Shown: positions 24,092 to 32,907, counted from the stretch's first letter. The stretch: 64,000 nt of DNA from Nocardioidaceae bacterium (GCA_018672315.1 CP076053.1:1847827-1911826), one strand, 5' to 3'. Notes: a model not told the origin generated them from the sequence alone. A program made the numbers and translations.

Positions 24092-26122
24092 ATGACCAGC
24101 ACGCTGCCCCGCACGTCCGAGTCCGTCTCCGTCGACGTCGCCCGCATGCGGCACCTGCTCGACGGCGAGTACGCCGAGATGCGCGACGTCGTGCGCGGCA
24201 AGCTCCGCGAGCACGCGGACATGGTCCAGAACGCCATCCACTTCGACACCCCGACGTACCGCCGGAAGGTGCTCGAGATGGTGCAGCAGATGGCCGGTGA
24301 GGGCCTGTGCTCCATGGGCTTCCCCGAGGAGTACGGCGGCCAGGGCGACGTCGGCGCGAACGTCGCGGCGTTCGAGACCCTCGCCTTCGGCGACCTGTCG
24401 GTGCTGGTGAAGTTCGGCGTGCAGTTCGGACTGTTCGGCGGGGCGCTGATCCAGCTGGGCACCGAGAAGCACCACGAGCGATACCTGAAGCCCACGATGG
24501 ACGGTGAGCTGCTCGGCTGCTTCGCGATGAGCGAGACCGGTCACGGCTCCAACGTGCAGCACATCGACACCACCGCGACCTACGACCTCGAGGCGCGCGA
24601 GTTCGTGCTGAACATGCCGCACGAGTACGCCGGCAAGGACTACATCGGCAACGCCGCCGAGCACGCCACGATCGCGGTCGTCTTCGCGCAGCTCGAGGTC
24701 GGCGGCGAGGGCCGCGGCGTGCACGCCTTCGTCGTGCCGATCCGCGACGAGGAGGGCGAGCCGCTGCCCGGCGTACGCATCGCCGACGACGGCCCCAAGA
24801 TCGGCCTCAACGGCGTCGACAACGGCCGCATCTGGCTCGACCACGTGCGCGTGCCGCGGGAGAACCTGCTCGACCGCTACGGCCAGGTCTCCGAGACCGG
24901 CGTGTACTCCTCGCCCATCGACAACCCCGACCGCCGCTTCTTCACGATGCTCGGCACGCTCGTGCAGGGCCGCATCTGCGTCGGCGGCGGCGGCATCTAC
25001 GCCTCCAAGGTCGCCCTGGCGATCGCGGTGGAGTACGCCCACCTGAGGCGCCAGTTCGCCACCAGCGACGACCAGCCCGAGCAGCTGCTCATCGACTACG
25101 GGCTGCACCAGCGGCGGCTGTTCCCGCTGATCGCCCGCACGTACGCCATGCACTTCGCCCAGGACCGCCTGCGCGAGGACTTCAAGAGCCTGTTCCGCTT
25201 CGACGCCGACGGCTCACGTGACGACGACGCCGAGGAGGAGCAGCGGGCGCTAGAGGCCCGCGCCGCCGGCACGAAGGCCTTCGGCACCTGGCACGCCAGC
25301 CACGTCATCCAGGAGTGCCGCGAGGCCTGCGGAGGTGCCGGCTACCTCTCGGCCAACAGGCTCGGCTCGCTGCGCGCCGACACCGACGTCTTCACCACCT
25401 TCGAGGGCGACAACCACATCCTGCTGCAGCTGGTCGCCAAGGGTCTGCTGACGAACTACTCGACGAACTTCGGTGAGCTCGACCAGATCGGCATGGCGCT
25501 GTTCGTCGGCGGCATGGCCGTCGACACCGTCATCGAGCGCACCGCGCTGCAGAAGGTCGTCGAGGGCGTCCGCGACATGCTCACCGGCGGCCCTACCGAC
25601 CACGACGTGGACTTCGACGAGGACTCGGGCGTGTACGACACCGCCTGGCACGTCAACCTGTTCCGCTACCGCGCCGATCACACCCTCGTCGGGGCGGCGC
25701 GACGGCTCAAGGCCGGCATCGACGCGGGAGAGGACCCCGGTGCGGTCTTCAGCCGCTGCCAGGACCACGTCATCAACGCGGCCCGCGCCCACGTCGAGAA
25801 GCTCATCATCGAGGACTTCGCGGCCAAGCTGCGCGAGACCGAGGGCACCCCCGAGCACGAGGCGCTGCAGCTGATGTGCGACCTGTACGCCCTGAAGGTG
25901 ATCGAGGAGCAGCGCGCGTGGTTCATGGAGCACGGCCGGCTCTCCTCGCAGCGATCGAAGGCCGTCACGAAGGCGGTCGACGTGCTGTGCCAGCGCACCC
26001 GCCCGGTCGCCCAGCAGCTGGTCGACGCCTTCGGGGTGCCCCCGGAGATGCGCGACGCCGAGATGCTCCGCCAGGCCTCCGAGGCGGAGAACCTACCCCG
26101 CCCCTCGACCTACACCGCCTGA
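24092..26122 (+). CDS. Acyl-CoA oxidase (ACOX-type acyl-CoA dehydrogenase superfamily)
   Basis: 676 residues, the length of acyl-CoA oxidases. Motifs: FAMSETGHGSNVQHIDTTATYD (ACOX-type substrate/FAD loop), IGLNGVDNGRIWLDHVRVPRENLL, CGGAGYLSANRLG and the catalytic region VFTTFEGDNHILLQLVAKGLL. The C-terminal ACOX domain extends to the end (ALKVIEEQRAWFMEHGRLSS). It oxidises acyl-CoA to trans-2-enoyl-CoA with O2 or another acceptor. ATG 24092 has TACCTC 6 nt upstream and no Shine-Dalgarno sequence, so it may be leaderless. Its TGA is followed after 4 bp by an array of 21-bp repeats. Confidence 0.87.
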   Translation: MTSTLPRTSESVSVDVARMRHLLDGEYAEMRDVVRGKLREHADMVQNAIHFDTPTYRRKVLEMVQQMAGEGLCSMGFPEEYGGQGDVGANVAAFETLAFGDLSVLVKFGVQFGLFGGALIQLGTEKHHERYLKPTMDGELLGCFAMSETGHGSNVQHIDTTATYDLEAREFVLNMPHEYAGKDYIGNAAEHATIAVVFAQLEVGGEGRGVHAFVVPIRDEEGEPLPGVRIADDGPKIGLNGVDNGRIWLDHVRVPRENLLDRYGQVSETGVYSSPIDNPDRRFFTMLGTLVQGRICVGGGGIYASKVALAIAVEYAHLRRQFATSDDQPEQLLIDYGLHQRRLFPLIARTYAMHFAQDRLREDFKSLFRFDADGSRDDDAEEEQRALEARAAGTKAFGTWHASHVIQECREACGGAGYLSANRLGSLRADTDVFTTFEGDNHILLQLVAKGLLTNYSTNFGELDQIGMALFVGGMAVDTVIERTALQKVVEGVRDMLTGGPTDHDVDFDEDSGVYDTAWHVNLFRYRADHTLVGAARRLKAGIDAGEDPGAVFSRCQDHVINAARAHVEKLIIEDFAAKLRETEGTPEHEALQLMCDLYALKVIEEQRAWFMEHGRLSSQRSKAVTKAVDVLCQRTRPVAQQLVDAFGVPPEMRDAEMLRQASEAENLPRPSTYTA

Positions 26123-26126
26123 CCCG

Positions 26127-26210
26127 CCGAGAGGGCACCACTTCAGGCCGAGAGGGCACCACTTCAGGCTCAGAGGGCACCACTTCAGGCCGAGAGGGCA
26201 TCACCTCGGG
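26127..26210 (+). repeat. Left array: four tandem 21-bp units
   Basis: Four head-to-tail units with exact 21-bp period at 26127-26147, 26148-26168, 26169-26189 and 26190-26210. Core: GAGAGGGCACCACTTC. Units 1 and 2 are identical; unit 3 has two changes at its start; unit 4 has GGCATCACCTC. No spacers, so not CRISPR. It begins 4 bp after the acyl-CoA oxidase stop and is mirrored by an inverted array at 27267-27350. Confidence 0.95.
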
Positions 26211-26315
26211 CGTCCGTCGGGCCGGTTGCTGTCCCGGCAGCGCGCGTCCGGGGCTTATCCCCCGATGCGTCCCGCTCCACTGGTCGAGGAGTCGCAGCGG
26301 CATCACGGTTTGGGC

Positions 26316-27260
26316 ATGTCCGAACTCACTGCCTCTGTCCCACCATGCACGCCTCTCCCCGCAGACCGTCCATGGACCACAGCCGAAGCACACGATCACG
26401 GTCTCTCACGTCACCACCTCGACGCGCTCATAGGTGCTGGGGCGGTCAGGCCGATGTTCAAAGGGGTGTACGTCGACGCGTCGGCCGCCGACACGCAAGC
26501 CCTCCGGCTGCAGGCGCTGAAACTCGTGGTCAAGGAGTCCTCGATCGTCGTCGACGGCACGGCCACGTGGTTCTTCGCCGGCGATCGCGCCCTGGCGCCG
26601 GGTGAGCACCGAGAGCTGCTGCCCCCGCGGGTCTTCGACGACCGGCGAGGGTGCCGCATGCGCCGCCGAGGAGTCGACAGCGGTACGCGGGACATGCGCG
26701 ACGAGGACGTGATCGAGATCGACGGTCTCCGCGTCACGACGGCTCTGCGCACCGCCACAGACGTCGCCCGTCTACAGCGCCCGCAGCGGGCCCTGGCCTC
26801 GCTCGACAGTCTGCTGGCCGCCGGAGCCGTGGACCAGCAGGAGCTGATCGAGACGCTCGAACGGTTCCGGGGCTTCCGGCACGTGGTGCGCGCGCGTTCG
26901 CTCGTACGCTGGGCAGATGGCCGGTCGGAGTCCTACGGCGAGTCGGCAGTCAGGTACGTCTGGCGGATGATCCCGGGCCTGCCGACCCCGCAGCTGCAGG
27001 TGGAGGTCCGGGTCGGTGGTCACGTCTTCCGCCTCGACCTCGCCGATGAGGACCTCAAGCTCGCATTTGAGTACGACGGCCGCGAGTTCCACGGCCCGGA
27101 CCGAGCTGAGCACGACATGTGGAGACGTGGTCTCGTCGCCGGCGAGGACTGGGCCGTCAACGTGCTGCGTGACGAGAACGTCTTCGGGCGGCAGGCGAAC
27201 GTGGAGGGCGTCCTGTCCCGAGCGTTCCGCGAGAGGCGCCGAGAGCGCCGAGGGGTGTGA
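26316..27260 (+). CDS. AbiEi-like HTH plus DUF559/Vsr-like PD-(D/E)XK nuclease-domain protein
   Basis: 314 residues. N-terminal part (about 18-60): WTTAEAHDHGLSRHHLDALIGAGAVRPMFKGVYV, the AbiEi-type winged helix found in many actinobacterial proteins. The middle resembles their second domain (IDGLRVTTALRTATDVARL). The C-terminal DUF559 nuclease fold has Glu209 in YGESAVRY, Asp241 in FRLDLAD, Glu252/Asp254 in AFEYDGREFHG, then DMWRRGLVAGEDWAVNVLR. The acidic residues fit an active PD-(D/E)XK site. ATG 26316 is chosen at the start of the conserved part; the frame is open from 26226. Base composition is visibly less GC-rich than the neighbours at its 5' end. It is the only gene between two inverted four-unit repeat arrays. 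Target unknown. Confidence 0.78.
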   Translation: MSELTASVPPCTPLPADRPWTTAEAHDHGLSRHHLDALIGAGAVRPMFKGVYVDASAADTQALRLQALKLVVKESSIVVDGTATWFFAGDRALAPGEHRELLPPRVFDDRRGCRMRRRGVDSGTRDMRDEDVIEIDGLRVTTALRTATDVARLQRPQRALASLDSLLAAGAVDQQELIETLERFRGFRHVVRARSLVRWADGRSESYGESAVRYVWRMIPGLPTPQLQVEVRVGGHVFRLDLADEDLKLAFEYDGREFHGPDRAEHDMWRRGLVAGEDWAVNVLRDENVFGRQANVEGVLSRAFRERRRERRGV

Positions 27261-27266
27261 GCAGGA

Positions 27267-27350
27267 CTCGAGGTGCTGCCCCGTCGGCCTGAAGTAGCGC
27301 CCTCTCGGCCTGAGGTGGTGCCCTCTCGGCCCGAGGTGATGCCCTCTCGG
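27267..27350 (-). repeat. Right array: four tandem 21-bp units, inverted
   Basis: Units at 27267-27287 (degenerate), 27288-27308, 27309-27329 and 27330-27350, same 21-bp period as the left array but on the opposite strand. The outermost unit (27330-27350) is the exact reverse complement of left unit 26190-26210. It ends 2 bp from the stop of the convergent ppa gene. Together with 26127-26210 it brackets the nuclease gene in an inverted arrangement. Confidence 0.95.
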
Positions 27351-27352
27351 GG

Positions 27353-27844
27353 TCAGTAGCCGCCGTTGTCCTCGTACCGCTTGAAGGAGGCGCGGACCTC
27401 CTCCTCGGCGGCGAGCCGCCCGACCCACTCGGCGCCCTCGACGGACTTGTTCGGCTCGAGGTCCTTGTAGACCTCGAAGAAGTGCTGGATCTCGAGCCGG
27501 TCGAACTTCGAGACGTGGGAGATGTCGCGCAGGTGCTGCTGGCGCGGGTCGGCCGCGGGCACGCACAACACCTTGTCGTCGCCGCCGGCCTCGTCGGTCA
27601 TGCGGAACATGCCGATCGCGCGGCAGCGGATCAGGCAGCCGGGGAACGTCGGCTCCGGCAGGATCACCAGCGCGTCCAGCGGGTCGCCGTCGAGGCCGAG
27701 GGTCTCCTCGATGAAGCCGTAGTCGGCCGGGTACTGCGTGGCGGTGAACAGGGTGCGGTCCAGACGCATGCGGTGCGTCTTGTGGTCGAGCTCGTACTTG
27801 TTGCGGTTCCCCTTGGGGATCTCCACCAGGACGTCGAACTCCAC
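27353..27844 (-). CDS. ppa: Inorganic pyrophosphatase
   Basis: 163 residues, the usual family I size. Start block [20 protein letters not shown] has the substrate-binding Glu/Lys/Arg. [22 protein letters not shown] contains the PROSITE pattern DGDPLD with metal-binding Asp residues. [13 protein letters not shown] follows, and then [13 protein letters not shown] near the C-terminus with its conserved Tyr-Lys. It hydrolyses PPi to phosphate, driving biosynthesis. GTG 27844 is chosen because the family begins at this point. Convergent with the nuclease gene; the stop codon sits 2 bp from the inverted repeat array. Confidence 0.95.
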   Translation of the reverse strand: MEFDVLVEIPKGNRNKYELDHKTHRMRLDRTLFTATQYPADYGFIEETLGLDGDPLDALVILPEPTFPGCLIRCRAIGMFRMTDEAGGDDKVLCVPAADPRQQHLRDISHVSKFDRLEIQHFFEVYKDLEPNKSVEGAEWVGRLAAEEEVRASFKRYEDNGGY

Positions 27845-27990
27845 CTGATCTACCCTTCTCCTACGTCGAACGCTCAGAAGCGGGCGTGCCTCACGTCGGC
27901 TCGCCGGTGCACAGTGTTGCCTATCCGTCGACCACGGGCCACCCAGGCCCCTGAACACCCCCCACCGCTGCGACCGGGTCAGGAGGCGTC

Positions 27991-29496
27991 ATGGCTCGGC
28001 CCGACCCGCCCCGTCGCACCCGTCACGGCCGACCGCTGTGGACCATCCTGATCAGCGCCGCGGTCGCCGGCTTCCTCGGCGCCGCGCTGCTGACGATCAT
28101 CGGAGGCACGCCCGACACCACCCCACCGCCGGACCCCGACGTGCTCGCGCGGCAGCAGCCCGCCGCGCTGCCGCCGCCGAGCGGGCTGGACCTCCCGCCG
28201 CTCGGTGTCGAGGCGCCGGTCGCGCAGCCGCTGTCGCCCTCGACGGCGGATCCGGTCGACGTCGCCGAGGTCGTACGCCCCCTCGCCGGTCGCCGCGGCA
28301 CCCTGGGGCCCCGCGTGCACCTGGTGGTCGCGGGCACCGACGGCGACCCGCTCGTCACGGTCGGCTCGGGCACCTTCATCCCCGCGTCTCTGACCAAGCT
28401 CATGACCGCGGCCGCCGTCACCGAGGGCCTGCCCCGGGACCGGCGCTTCGCGACCGAGGCGCGGCTGGAGCCGGGCACGGGCGCGCGACCCCTGCTCCAT
28501 CTGGTCGGCGGCGGCGACCCGCTGCTCGCCTCCGCCCGCGACGAGGGGCCGGGCGACGTGCCTGTGGCCGACCTCGCCACGCTGGCACGCACCAGCGCCC
28601 GCAACCTCACCGCCGTCGGGGTCGACACCGTGCGGCTGCGCTACGACGCGACTCTCTTCTCGGGCGACGGGCGCAACGCCGCCTGGCCGGCGGACTACTA
28701 CGCCGACGTGGTCGCTCCGATCACCGCGCTGATGGTCGACCAGGGACGCAGCGGCACGGGGTTCGGGATGGTCGCCGACCCCTCCGTCGCGGCAGCCGAG
28801 GTGTACGCGACCGCGCTCGAGGCCGCCGGCATCACGGTGCGGGGCCGCCCGCAGCCGGCCACCGCGCCGGCGGCGGACGGTCCGGGCACCGACGGTGCCC
28901 CCGTGAGCGTGGGTGTCGTACGCAGCGCCCCGCTGGACCTGATGGTGCGGCACATGCTGGAGGTCAGCGACAACGTCGTGGCAGAGACGCTCGCGCACCA
29001 CCTGGCGATCGCGCAGGGGCGTACGCCGGACTTCACCGGTGCCGCCGATGCCAGCCGCGAGGTGCTCCGGAGCCTGGGTGTCCCCCTCGAGGGCCTCGTC
29101 CTCCGCGACGCCTCGGGGCTCTCCCGGCGCAACCGTGTCGCGCCGGCGACGATCATCGGGGTGCTGCACGAGGCGGCCTCGGCCGATCGTCCGGCCCTGC
29201 GGCCCGTGCTCACGGGTCTGCCCGTCGCGGGCTTCACGGGCAGCCTCGCGGGCCGGTACGCCGACGCGCCCGCCGCGGGGCTCGGCACCGTACGCGCCAA
29301 GACGGGCACGCTCACCGGCGTCCACGGCCTGGCCGGCACCGTCGTCGACCGCGACGGCACCGAGATGCTGTTCGTCGCGGTGGCGGACCGCGTACGCCTC
29401 GACCAGACGCTCGCCGCCCGGGACCTGCTGGCCCGTCTCACTGCCCGTCTCGCGGCCTGTCGCTGCGGCGACGGCCGCGCTAACCCGGTCGGCTAG
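27991..29496 (+). CDS. dacB: D-alanyl-D-alanine carboxypeptidase/endopeptidase, PBP4 family (peptidase S13)
   Basis: 501 residues. An N-terminal membrane anchor or signal segment (about residues 17-38) is followed by a Pro-rich linker. The penicillin-binding motifs are SLTK (Ser133-Lys136), SDN near residue 330 and KTG in RAKTGTLTG near residue 437. The FIPASLTKLMTAAAV and LRDASGLSRRN blocks are typical of DacB. It trims or cleaves peptide crosslinks in peptidoglycan outside the membrane. ATG 27991 has AGGAGG upstream. Divergent from ppa. Confidence 0.92.
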   Translation: MARPDPPRRTRHGRPLWTILISAAVAGFLGAALLTIIGGTPDTTPPPDPDVLARQQPAALPPPSGLDLPPLGVEAPVAQPLSPSTADPVDVAEVVRPLAGRRGTLGPRVHLVVAGTDGDPLVTVGSGTFIPASLTKLMTAAAVTEGLPRDRRFATEARLEPGTGARPLLHLVGGGDPLLASARDEGPGDVPVADLATLARTSARNLTAVGVDTVRLRYDATLFSGDGRNAAWPADYYADVVAPITALMVDQGRSGTGFGMVADPSVAAAEVYATALEAAGITVRGRPQPATAPAADGPGTDGAPVSVGVVRSAPLDLMVRHMLEVSDNVVAETLAHHLAIAQGRTPDFTGAADASREVLRSLGVPLEGLVLRDASGLSRRNRVAPATIIGVLHEAASADRPALRPVLTGLPVAGFTGSLAGRYADAPAAGLGTVRAKTGTLTGVHGLAGTVVDRDGTEMLFVAVADRVRLDQTLAARDLLARLTARLAACRCGDGRANPVG

Positions 29497-29540
29497 GGCC
29501 CGTCGCTGCTCCGACCGGACGGTCCGCTCGGGGTCCGGCC

Positions 29541-29546
29541 TAGGGT
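29541..29546 (+). promoter_or_regulatory. -10 box upstream of leader ORF
   Basis: TAGGGT, 6 nt before ATG 29553, fitting a leaderless transcript that begins at the short leader ORF. Confidence 0.4.
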
Positions 29547-29552
29547 CGGGGC

Positions 29553-29573
29553 ATGGACAGGCGCTGGTCATGA
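29553..29573 (+). CDS. Putative six-codon leaderless leader ORF
   Basis: ATG 29553 opens a six-codon frame (MDRRWS) whose TGA (29571-29573) overlaps the ATG (29570) of the DUF2342 protease in an ATGA junction. TAGGGT lies 6 nt before it, so it would be the first codon of a leaderless mRNA. The protease has no convincing Shine-Dalgarno site, so coupling from this tiny ORF may provide its initiation. Translation is unproven. Confidence 0.35.
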   Translation: MDRRWS

Positions 29574-30658
29574 GCGGGGCGGAGGAGCACGGCCCGCTGC
29601 CGGGCTCGGCGATGATCGACTGGGACGTGGCCGTCTCGTTGGGCTCCCGCCTCGCGGGCGACGGTCCGCAGGTCAGCGGTGTCGGCGCGCGGCGTGCGGT
29701 CTCCGAGCTCCGCCGTGGCGCGAAGCGCTCGACGGACCTCGTGCGCGACTTCACCGGGCTTGACGCCCCGCCCGACACCGCGCCGCTGCTGGTCGTCGAC
29801 CGGCGCGGCTGGGTGCAGGCCAACGTCGACGCCTTCGCCTCGGTCATCGGCCCCGTCACCGACCGGCTGGTGGACCAGAAGGGGGCGCCCCCGGCGCTCG
29901 CCCGCGCGATCGGGTCCCGCATCACCGGAGCCGAGATCGGTGGTCTGCTCGGGTTCCTCGCCGGCAAGGTGCTCGGTCAGTTCGACCCGTTCCACGACCC
30001 CCACGGTCGGCTGATGCTCGTGGCGCCGAACATCGTCGCGACCGAGCAGGCCCTCGGGGCCAAGCCCTCGGACTTCCGGCTGTGGGTGTGCCTGCACGAG
30101 GAGACCCACCGGGTGCAGTTCACGGCGAACCCCTGGCTGCGCGACCATCTCTCCGCACAGGTCCGGGCGCTCACCGACAGCATGGAGACCGACACGGCCG
30201 CCCTGCTCGCCGACGGCGCGAAGCGTGTCGTCGCCGCGGTGCGTGCCGGCCGGGACGAGCGCGAGGAGGCCGGCCCCGTCGGCCTGATGGAGATCTTCGC
30301 GAGCGAGGAGCAGCGCGCGGTCATCGACCGCGTGACCGGTGTGATGAGCCTGTTGGAGGGCCACGCCGATGTCGTGATGGACGGTGTCGGCCCCGAGGTC
30401 ATCCCCACGGTGGACTCGATTCGGGCCTCCTTCGAGGAGCGTCGCGACGGCCTGGGGGTCCTCGACAAGCTGCTGCGGCGCCTGCTGGGGCTGGACCAGA
30501 AGATGGCGCAGTACCGCGACGGCGCGGTCTTCGTACGCCACTGCGTCGACCGGGTCGGGATGGACGGCTTCAACGCGGTGTGGACCGGTCCGGAGACGCT
30601 CCCGAGCAAGGCCGAGATCCACGACCCGGCCGCCTGGGTGCGCCGGGTGCACGGCTGA
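29570..30658 (+). CDS. Zinc-dependent metalloprotease, DUF2342 (F420-associated family)
   Basis: 362 residues. IDWDVAVSLGSRL at the start is the usual beginning of the family. HEETH at residues 176-180 in WVCLHEETHRVQF is the HExxH zinc site, and the downstream LLEGHADVVMDGVG supplies a third ligand (Glu/His). The family is annotated as coenzyme-F420-biosynthesis associated because of its species distribution, not because of a known reaction; cofC at the start of the window is consistent with an F420 producer. It lies 8 bp before tilS, the typical actinobacterial order DUF2342-tilS-hpt-ftsH. Confidence 0.85.
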   Translation: MSGAEEHGPLPGSAMIDWDVAVSLGSRLAGDGPQVSGVGARRAVSELRRGAKRSTDLVRDFTGLDAPPDTAPLLVVDRRGWVQANVDAFASVIGPVTDRLVDQKGAPPALARAIGSRITGAEIGGLLGFLAGKVLGQFDPFHDPHGRLMLVAPNIVATEQALGAKPSDFRLWVCLHEETHRVQFTANPWLRDHLSAQVRALTDSMETDTAALLADGAKRVVAAVRAGRDEREEAGPVGLMEIFASEEQRAVIDRVTGVMSLLEGHADVVMDGVGPEVIPTVDSIRASFEERRDGLGVLDKLLRRLLGLDQKMAQYRDGAVFVRHCVDRVGMDGFNAVWTGPETLPSKAEIHDPAAWVRRVHG

Positions 30659-30666
30659 GGCCGGCG

Positions 30667-31692
30667 GTGGCAGGCCCGCACCCCGCCGTCGCGGCGACGA
30701 GGCTGGGCGTACGCCGTGTGCTCGACGCCGACCTCCCGGCGCCCGGCCTCCCGGCCCTCGACGGGGAGCCGGGCAGCCTCCCCACGGTGGTGGTCGCCTG
30801 CTCGGGAGGCCCCGACTCGACCGCTCTGCTGGCGGCGACCGTGCACGAGGCGTCGCGGCGGGGCGTACGCCGGGCGCGCGTCGTCGCCGCCACCGTCGAC
30901 CACGGGCTGCAGGCCGACTCCGCAGAGGTCACCGCCACGACGGTCGCGCGCGCCGCGGAGATCGGCGCCGACGAGACCCTCTCCTCGCGCGTGGTCGTCG
31001 ACGCGCCCGGCGTGGGCCCCGAGGCCGCCGCGCGGCAGGCCCGGTACGCCGTGCTCGAGCAGGTCGCCGACCACGTCGGCGCGCGCCTCGTGCTGCTCGG
31101 CCACACGCTCGACGACCAGGCCGAGACCGTGCTGCTCGGGCTGACGCACGGGGCCGGGGCACGCGCGCTCGCCGGCATGAGACCGGGGTTCGACCGGTTC
31201 CGTCGGCCTCTGCTAGGCATCACCCGCGAGCAGACCGTGACCGCGTGCGCGGCCCTGGACCTCACGGTCTGGCACGACCCGCACAACCACGACCCGGGCT
31301 TCACCCGCGTCAGCGTCCGCGACCGGGTGCTGCCGGTGCTCGAGCGCGAGCTGGGGCCGGGCATCGCCGCGACGCTGGCCCGCACGGCAGCCATGCTGCG
31401 CGACGACGTCGCCTACCTGGAGGACGCCGCGGACGACGCCGCCGCCCGGCTCCTCCGCCCCGACGGCGGCGTGGACGTCGCGGCAGCCGACCTGCCGCCG
31501 GCGCTGCGACGCCGCGTGCTGCACCGCGCCGCCCTCGAGGCGGGGAGCCCGGCCGCGGAGCTCACCCACGAGCACGTGCTCGGCATCGACGCGCTGCTGG
31601 TCGCCTGGCGCGGCCAGGCCGGTGTGGACCTGCCCGGCCGACGGCGCGCGGTGCGCGACGGCGATCTGCTGCGCTTCGTACGACCCGGCTGA
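30667..31692 (+). CDS. tilS: tRNA(Ile)-lysidine synthetase
   Basis: 341 residues, the length of actinobacterial TilS. The PP-loop motif VVACSGGPDSTALLAA is near residue 40, and ATVDHGLQADSAEV, LGHTLDDQAETVLLGLTHGAG and RPLLGITREQT are further N-type ATPase blocks. HDPHNHDPGFTRVSVRDRVLPVL is the conserved tRNA-binding part. It converts cytidine 34 of the AUA-reading tRNA-Ile to lysidine. GTG 30667 lies 8 bp after the protease stop. Confidence 0.93.
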   Translation: MAGPHPAVAATRLGVRRVLDADLPAPGLPALDGEPGSLPTVVVACSGGPDSTALLAATVHEASRRGVRRARVVAATVDHGLQADSAEVTATTVARAAEIGADETLSSRVVVDAPGVGPEAAARQARYAVLEQVADHVGARLVLLGHTLDDQAETVLLGLTHGAGARALAGMRPGFDRFRRPLLGITREQTVTACAALDLTVWHDPHNHDPGFTRVSVRDRVLPVLERELGPGIAATLARTAAMLRDDVAYLEDAADDAAARLLRPDGGVDVAAADLPPALRRRVLHRAALEAGSPAAELTHEHVLGIDALLVAWRGQAGVDLPGRRRAVRDGDLLRFVRPG

Positions 31693-31748
31693 GGCTGTCA
31701 GGAGGCACCGGGCTGCGCCGATTCGGCGCGCAGCGATGGCCGGTCGAC

Positions 31749-31754
31749 TACGGT
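31749..31754 (+). promoter_or_regulatory. -10 box of BioF2-like gene (leaderless)
   Basis: TACGGT, 7 nt before ATG 31762, no Shine-Dalgarno sequence. Confidence 0.5.
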
Positions 31755-31761
31755 CTGCGTG

Positions 31762-32907
31762 ATGACGGACGTCCGCGTGAGGCTGATGGAACCCGCTGAC
31801 GTCGACGAGGCCTTCGTGGCCCGCTGGGACGGCCTCGCCGCCCGGGCCCTGGAACCCAACCCCTACTTCGAGCCGCCGATGCTCGGGGCGGCCCTGGCAC
31901 ACCTCGCGGACGACCCGTCGATCCGGCTCGTCGTGGCCGAGGCCGCCGACGAGCTGCGGTTCCTCGCACCGGTGCACCGCACGTCTCGCTACCGACGCGT
32001 GCCCGTCCGTACGCTCCGCACCTGGTCCCACGCCCACAACTTCCTCGGCGCCCCCCTGGTCGCGCCGACCTCGCCGGTCTCGACGTGGTCCGCGGTCCTG
32101 CACTTCCTGCGCGACGCCGCGTCGGCCGCGTGGTTCTGCCTCGAGGAGGTCCGTGCGGAGGGTCCGGTGGTCCGTGCGCTGCAGGAGGCCTGCGGCAGGC
32201 ACGGCACCACGCTGACGACCCTGGCCTCGACCTCGCGGGCGACGCTCGACCGGGAGCTGCCGGCCGACTACGTCGCCACGCGCCTCAGCGCGTCGCGGCG
32301 CAAGACCCTGCGCCGCCACCGGCGCCGGCTCTCCGACGCGCTCGGGGCGCCGGTCGAGGTCGACGACCTCGCCCTCGCCTCGGAGACCGAGCTGCTCGCC
32401 GCCGTGGAGCACTTCCTCGAGCTCGAGGCGGCCGGCTGGAAGGGCGAGGACGGGGGCGCGATGGACGTCCGCCCGGGGCACGCCGCGTTCTTCCGCGCCT
32501 TCTGCCGCGAGGCCGCACGCCGCGGGCGGCTGGAGATGCTGCGACTCGGCGCGAACGGCACCGCGGTGGCCTACACCTGCAACGTCACCGCGCAGGACCA
32601 CGGCTTCGGGTTCAAGGTCGCCTACGACCCGGCGTACGCACGCCACTCCCCGGGGCTGCTGCTGCAGGTCGAGGAGCTCCAGTCGATGGTCGACAGGGGT
32701 GATCGCGTGCGGTTCGACGCGTGCGCCAGTCCGGACGGCGACCTGCCCAACATGCTCTTCGCGGACCGTCTGGCGCTGGCGACCCTGGCCGTCCCGCTGA
32801 ACCGCCTGAGTGGTCCGCTCGCCGCGCGCGTGGTGCCGGCGCTGCTGACGGCGCGGGAGAGGGTGCGGGACCGGCGGCCGACGAGAACCGCCGGCGGCGC
32901 GTCGTGA
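31762..32907 (+). CDS. GNAT-superfamily protein, BioF2-like/FemAB-like acetyltransferase
   Basis: 381 residues with two weakly similar GNAT halves, as in BioF2/cellulose-biosynthesis CelD-like proteins. The first half has LRFLAPVHRTSRYRRVPVRTLRTWSHAHNFLGAPLV. The second has RLSASRRKTLRRHRRRL, FLELEAAGWKGEDGGA, GRLEMLRLGANGTAVAYTCN, then FKVAYDPAYARHSPGLLLQVEELQ, which is the family signature. The exact acyl donor and acceptor are unknown. ATG 31762 is chosen by its 7-nt distance from TACGGT; GTG 31759 is the alternative. It overlaps the phosphotransferase gene by 4 bp. Confidence 0.75.
   Translation: MTDVRVRLMEPADVDEAFVARWDGLAARALEPNPYFEPPMLGAALAHLADDPSIRLVVAEAADELRFLAPVHRTSRYRRVPVRTLRTWSHAHNFLGAPLVAPTSPVSTWSAVLHFLRDAASAAWFCLEEVRAEGPVVRALQEACGRHGTTLTTLASTSRATLDRELPADYVATRLSASRRKTLRRHRRRLSDALGAPVEVDDLALASETELLAAVEHFLELEAAGWKGEDGGAMDVRPGHAAFFRAFCREAARRGRLEMLRLGANGTAVAYTCNVTAQDHGFGFKVAYDPAYARHSPGLLLQVEELQSMVDRGDRVRFDACASPDGDLPNMLFADRLALATLAVPLNRLSGPLAARVVPALLTARERVRDRRPTRTAGGAS

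Noticed and set aside
26127-27350. CRISPR array
   Set aside because: The 21-bp units follow each other without spacers, there are only four per side, the two sides are inverted, and no cas genes are present.
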